A stretch of 64,000 nt of DNA from Phycobacter azelaicus (GTDB lineage Bacteria; Pseudomonadota; Alphaproteobacteria; Rhodobacterales; Rhodobacteraceae): NCBI RefSeq assembly GCF_014884385.1, contig NZ_WKFH01000003.1:2636001-2700000 (forward strand), read 5' to 3'. Position 1 is the first letter of the stretch. Every line of letters begins with the position of its first letter. The position numbers were made by a program, and so were the translations under genes. Shown in pieces: positions 61,151-64,000 of the stretch. The notes under the pieces were generated by a model that had not been told where the DNA came from, searched no databases, and saw only the letters and a program-made list of their open reading frames with translations.

Positions 61151-61957
61151 TCACTCGTTGGGGCGCACGCGGGCGGCGCTTTTGTCGGCAAAAGCCGCCA
61201 GGCGGGCGCGGGCGGCGGGCTGGGTGTTCACGACACCGGCCACCACGGACTCTGCATAGGCTGCATCCAGCGCCGACATGTTCTGCATGTGGCTTACAGC
61301 CGAGCAGATGGCAAAGTTCGAAAGCGGCAGGTTTTCGGCTGCGCGGCGGGCCAGTTCCATCGCCTTGTCAAAGCTGGAATCTTCGACGAAATACTGTGCC
61401 AGACCCAGATCGCTGGCTTCCTGCCCCTGATACACACGGCCCGTGAGCATCATGTCGATCATGCGGGATTTGCCGATCAGGTCGCTTACGCGAATGGTGG
61501 CGCCACCGCCGGTGAATAGACCCCGCTGGCCTTCGGGCAGGGCGAAATAGGTGGTTTTGTCCATAACCCGAATGTGAGCTGAACTGGCCAGTTCCAAGCC
61601 GCCACCCACGACAGCGCCCTGTAGGGCAGCTATGACCGGAACACCGCCGTATTCCATCTTGTTGAAGGCTTCGTGCCAGCGCAGGCAGACGTGCATGAAA
61701 TCGGCGGGGCTGCGGTCTTCGTCGTGGTGTTCGATCAGGTCCAGGCCCGCGCAGAAGTGGTCGCCTGATCCAGCTAGAACCACGGCCTTGACCCCGGCGC
61801 GTGGCGCCAGCGAGAAGAACTCCACCAGTTCCTCGATGGTGTCGATATCAAGCGCATTGCGCTTGGCCGGGCGATTCAGGGTCACGACCCAAACGCCGTC
61901 CTCCTGCGCGTCTATGGCGAGGTTCCTGAAGCGGGATATATTGATTTCAACGCTCAT
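61151..61957 (-). CDS. dmdD: Methylthioacryloyl-CoA hydratase DmdD (crotonase family)
   Basis: The ATG at 61957 with AAGGA upstream gives 268 residues; a longer frame to 62005 has no support. It is a crotonase with [16 protein letters not shown] (CoA site), [17 protein letters not shown] (Glu122) and [15 protein letters not shown] (Glu142). The two glutamates are 20 apart, the same spacing I remember for the catalytic pair of Ruegeria DmdD. DmdD releases methanethiol and acetaldehyde from methylthioacryloyl-CoA in DMSP demethylation. Placement 58 bases behind a DmdC-like dehydrogenase supports the name over plain enoyl-CoA hydratase. Confidence 0.75.
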   Translation of the reverse strand: MSVEINISRFRNLAIDAQEDGVWVVTLNRPAKRNALDIDTIEELVEFFSLAPRAGVKAVVLAGSGDHFCAGLDLIEHHDEDRSPADFMHVCLRWHEAFNKMEYGGVPVIAALQGAVVGGGLELASSAHIRVMDKTTYFALPEGQRGLFTGGGATIRVSDLIGKSRMIDMMLTGRVYQGQEASDLGLAQYFVEDSSFDKAMELARRAAENLPLSNFAICSAVSHMQNMSALDAAYAESVVAGVVNTQPAARARLAAFADKSAARVRPNE

Positions 61958-62015
61958 GGCGGGGTCCTTTCGGAAGAATAAGAGAGAAGGCAGGCAGCGC
62001 CCCATTTAGGAGCTG

Positions 62016-63785
62016 TCAGAGAACGGCGGAAAGCAGGCTGTCGGCGCCCTCCAGAATGCGATCGCGCTGCGCGCTGGTATCGTTCAGGACGTGATCCGCA
62101 TAGAACCGCGCGGTAGAGATCTTGGCTGTCATGAAATCGGGGTCTTCGCCCTTTTCGAGCGCTGCTTCTGCAACAAGAAGGGCACGCGCCAGTTGCCAAC
62201 CTGCTACGAGATTTCCAGCGAGCATCAGATAGGGGACGCCTGCGCCAAAAGCCGCATTCGGATCATCCTTGCCGGAGGACACGAGGTGTTGCACGACGGC
62301 GGCAAAGGCCTCCCGCGCGCGAGCGAGGCGGGCGCCAACGGTTTGCGCCGCACTCGAACCACTGGCCAATTCCGCTTCGGTCTGCGTGATCATCTCGGCG
62401 AGCCGAAGGGCGGTCTCTCCGCCATCGCGCAGGGTCTTGCGGCCCACCAGGTCGTTGGCCTGGATGGCGGTGGTGCCTTCATAGATCGGGAGGATGCGGG
62501 CATCACGGTAGTGCTGCGCGGCGCCTGTTTCCTCGATGAACCCCATACCGCCATGTACCTGAACGCCCAGCGAAGTGACATCGACGCTCATCTCGGTGCA
62601 ATAGCCTTTGACGAGCGGGGTCAGGAACTCCGAAATCGCGGCCGCGTTTGCGCGCTCTTCTGGCGTGGCCGCGTGTTTGGCCAGATCCTGCCAGCCGGCG
62701 GCAAAGGCCGCCATGGCACGCCCACCTTCGGTGATGGACCGCATGCGCATCAGCATCCGGCGCACATCCGGGTGGTTCACGATGGTAACCGCCTCGCACG
62801 TTGAGCCATCCACTGGCGCGCTTTGAACGCGGTCCCGGGCATAGGATAGAGCCTGCTGGTAGGCGCGTTCCGAGACGGCAACCCCTTGCAAACCAACCGC
62901 ATAGCGGGCGGAGTTCATCATCTCGAACATGTAGCGCAGGCCGGCGTTTTCCTCGCCGATCAGATACCCGGTTGCCTCTTCGAAGCTGAGCACCGCCGTG
63001 GGGCTGGCCTTGATGCCCAGCTTGTGTTCAATGCTGACGCAACGCACGGCATTGCGTTCGCCCACAGAGCCGTCGCTGTTCACCATGTATTTTGGCACCA
63101 GGAACAGGCTGATCCCCTTTACCCCCGCGGGCGCATCGGGCGTGCGGGCCAGCACCAGATGCACGGTGTTCCCGGACATGTCGTGCTCACCATAGGTGAT
63201 GTAGATCTTGGTGCCGCTGATCGCATAGGTGCCATCGGCGCGCGGTTCTGCCTTGCTACGTAGCAATGCCAGGTCGCTGCCCGCCTGCGGCTCGGTCAGG
63301 TTCATTGTGCCGGTCCATTTGCCGGACACCAGGTTCTCCAGGTAGGTTGCCTTCTGCTCATCCGATGCGGCGGTCAGCAGGGCTTCGATGGCGCCTTCGG
63401 TCAAAAGAGGGCACAGCGCAAAGCTCATGTTGGCGGCATTCAGCATCTCGGTTGCAGCGGCACCGACGGAGCGTGGCAAACCCTGTCCGCCGAACTCTTC
63501 CGGGTGCGGCAGGCTCTGCCAGCCCATTTCGACAAATTTCGCGTAAGCCTCGGTAAAGCCGACGGGGAGCGTCACGCGACCGTCCTCATACGTTGATCCG
63601 ACCTGATCGCCGACCGTATTGAGCGGGGCGATTTCCTCGGAAACGAAGCGCGCAAATTCTGTCAGCGCAGCGTCCACATCTTCAATCGCGACAGCGTCGT
63701 AGACGGGTAGCGCGCTGACTTCAGTCCACCCGGCCAAGTGGGCGATGTTGAAAATCATGTCCTTCACGGGAGCATCGAATGTCAT
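62016..63785 (-). CDS. dmdC: 3-methylmercaptopropionyl-CoA dehydrogenase DmdC (acyl-CoA dehydrogenase)
   Basis: A 589-residue acyl-CoA dehydrogenase, longer than ordinary ones by a C-terminal domain (about 465-589), as in DmdC. Features: WTGTMNLTEPQAGSDLALL (FAD/substrate, 157-175), KIYITYGEHDM, VQVHGGMGFIEETGAAQHYRDARI, and the catalytic base in IYEGTTAIQ (Glu436). DmdC dehydrogenates MMPA-CoA in DMSP demethylation. Long acyl-CoA dehydrogenases of other function share this layout, so the name leans on the adjacent dmdD. It is divergent from an incomplete gene to the right. Confidence 0.75.
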   Translation of the reverse strand: MTFDAPVKDMIFNIAHLAGWTEVSALPVYDAVAIEDVDAALTEFARFVSEEIAPLNTVGDQVGSTYEDGRVTLPVGFTEAYAKFVEMGWQSLPHPEEFGGQGLPRSVGAAATEMLNAANMSFALCPLLTEGAIEALLTAASDEQKATYLENLVSGKWTGTMNLTEPQAGSDLALLRSKAEPRADGTYAISGTKIYITYGEHDMSGNTVHLVLARTPDAPAGVKGISLFLVPKYMVNSDGSVGERNAVRCVSIEHKLGIKASPTAVLSFEEATGYLIGEENAGLRYMFEMMNSARYAVGLQGVAVSERAYQQALSYARDRVQSAPVDGSTCEAVTIVNHPDVRRMLMRMRSITEGGRAMAAFAAGWQDLAKHAATPEERANAAAISEFLTPLVKGYCTEMSVDVTSLGVQVHGGMGFIEETGAAQHYRDARILPIYEGTTAIQANDLVGRKTLRDGGETALRLAEMITQTEAELASGSSAAQTVGARLARAREAFAAVVQHLVSSGKDDPNAAFGAGVPYLMLAGNLVAGWQLARALLVAEAALEKGEDPDFMTAKISTARFYADHVLNDTSAQRDRILEGADSLLSAVL

Positions 63786-63820
63786 GGAGTGCCCTTTCGC
63801 TGTGTTTCCTTTGCTGCCAG

Positions 63821-63847
63821 ATAGACTTTTGATTGACGGCCGTCTAT
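63821..63847. promoter_or_regulatory. Inverted repeat between dmdC and the divergent gene
   Basis: ATAGAC (63821-63826) is repeated inverted as GTCTAT (63842-63847), with GACGGCCGTC as an inner palindrome at 63835-63844. It lies 36-62 bases from dmdC and suits a dimeric repressor. Confidence 0.45.
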
Positions 63848-63888
63848 ATCCTCAATGGACGCAAAACTTGCAAAAAGTGACAGGTTGG

Positions 63889-64000
63889 ATGGCTGAAATC
63901 TCGCTTGAACCAGAGGTGACTGCGCCGATCCTGCCCACTGTATCGCGTGCATTCCTGGAGGACTGGCTGGAGGCCCTGCGGGTTCACTGCCCGGCCCAGC
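63889..64000 (+). CDS. Unidentified protein, 5' end only
   Basis: The frame opens with an ATG at 63889 (MAEISLEPEVTAPILP, then SRAFLEDWLEALRVHC) and runs off the window after 37 residues. It is divergent from dmdC, with 103 bases between them. Too little is present to name it. A regulator gene is common in this position near acyl-CoA dehydrogenase genes, but the visible sequence has no helix-turn-helix yet. Confidence 0.4.
   Translation, partial: MAEISLEPEVTAPILPTVSRAFLEDWLEALRVHCPAQ

Overview
The window is about 64 kb of a GC-rich alphaproteobacterial chromosome, most likely from a marine Roseobacter-group Rhodobacteraceae (Phaeobacter/Leisingera/Ruegeria type). Supporting this are a dmdC-dmdD pair for DMSP demethylation, a class I phaZ-phaC-phaP-phaR cluster, a PutA that lacks the DNA-binding domain with a divergent Lrp-type regulator, and an orphan CoxL-like molybdenum hydroxylase. 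Coding density is high. Almost every gene has a clear ribosome binding site and there are no insertion sequences, prophage genes or CRISPR arrays.

Layout. 1-7 kb: the end of a polyphosphate kinase 2, a DUF1007/NicO nickel-cobalt exporter pair, a secreted alpha/beta hydrolase, a MATE exporter and an aspartate aminotransferase. 6.7-8.8 kb: an XRE regulator, sdhE, a MarR/LdtR-like regulator and glyoxalase I. 8.9-11.4 kb: a Slam-type outer-membrane translocon translationally coupled to a candidate surface-lipoprotein cargo (type XI secretion). 11.5-13.8 kb: thyA-folA, cspA and an ArsC-like protein. 13.9-16.5 kb: a four-gene bufferin RiPP operon (precursor, MNIO/DUF692, DUF2063, DoxX). 16.7-23.8 kb: thrS, an MFS carrier, and three alpha/beta hydrolases with a VOC protein. 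23.2-29.3 kb: polyhydroxyalkanoate metabolism with visible PhaR-type operators. 29.5-39.2 kb: a DegT aminotransferase, then a polyamine/amino-acid utilisation cluster (FAD oxidase, two PuuA-like ligases, a class I amidotransferase, a complete polar amino-acid ABC transporter) with a shared TTTGATCAAA palindrome upstream of two of its genes. 39.4-41.4 kb: a translationally coupled TerB-TerB-PhnD-like operon of unknown role. 41.6-46.7 kb: valS, then an Lrp regulator divergent from an ornithine-decarboxylase-like gene with a long palindromic operator between them. 46.8-50.7 kb: an orphan form II CoxL overlapping a DUF2235 hydrolase, and a PaaI thioesterase. 50.7-52.7 kb: metF/metR divergent. 52.7-59.7 kb: a zinc-independent quinone-type reductase, suhB, a rhomboid protease, and putA/putR divergent. 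59.8-61.1 kb: a phosphoglycerate-mutase-like phosphatase, tRNA-Val(UAC) and a decayed stretch with an outer-membrane barrel remnant. 61.1-64 kb: dmdD, dmdC and the start of a divergent gene.

The best candidates for less-described biology are the bufferin operon (copper-handling RiPP), the Slam/cargo pair, the coupled TerB-TerB-PhnD-like operon, and the regulatory palindromes that tie the polyamine, PHA and ornithine genes together. All functional statements are homology judgements made by reading the sequence; no database search was run.
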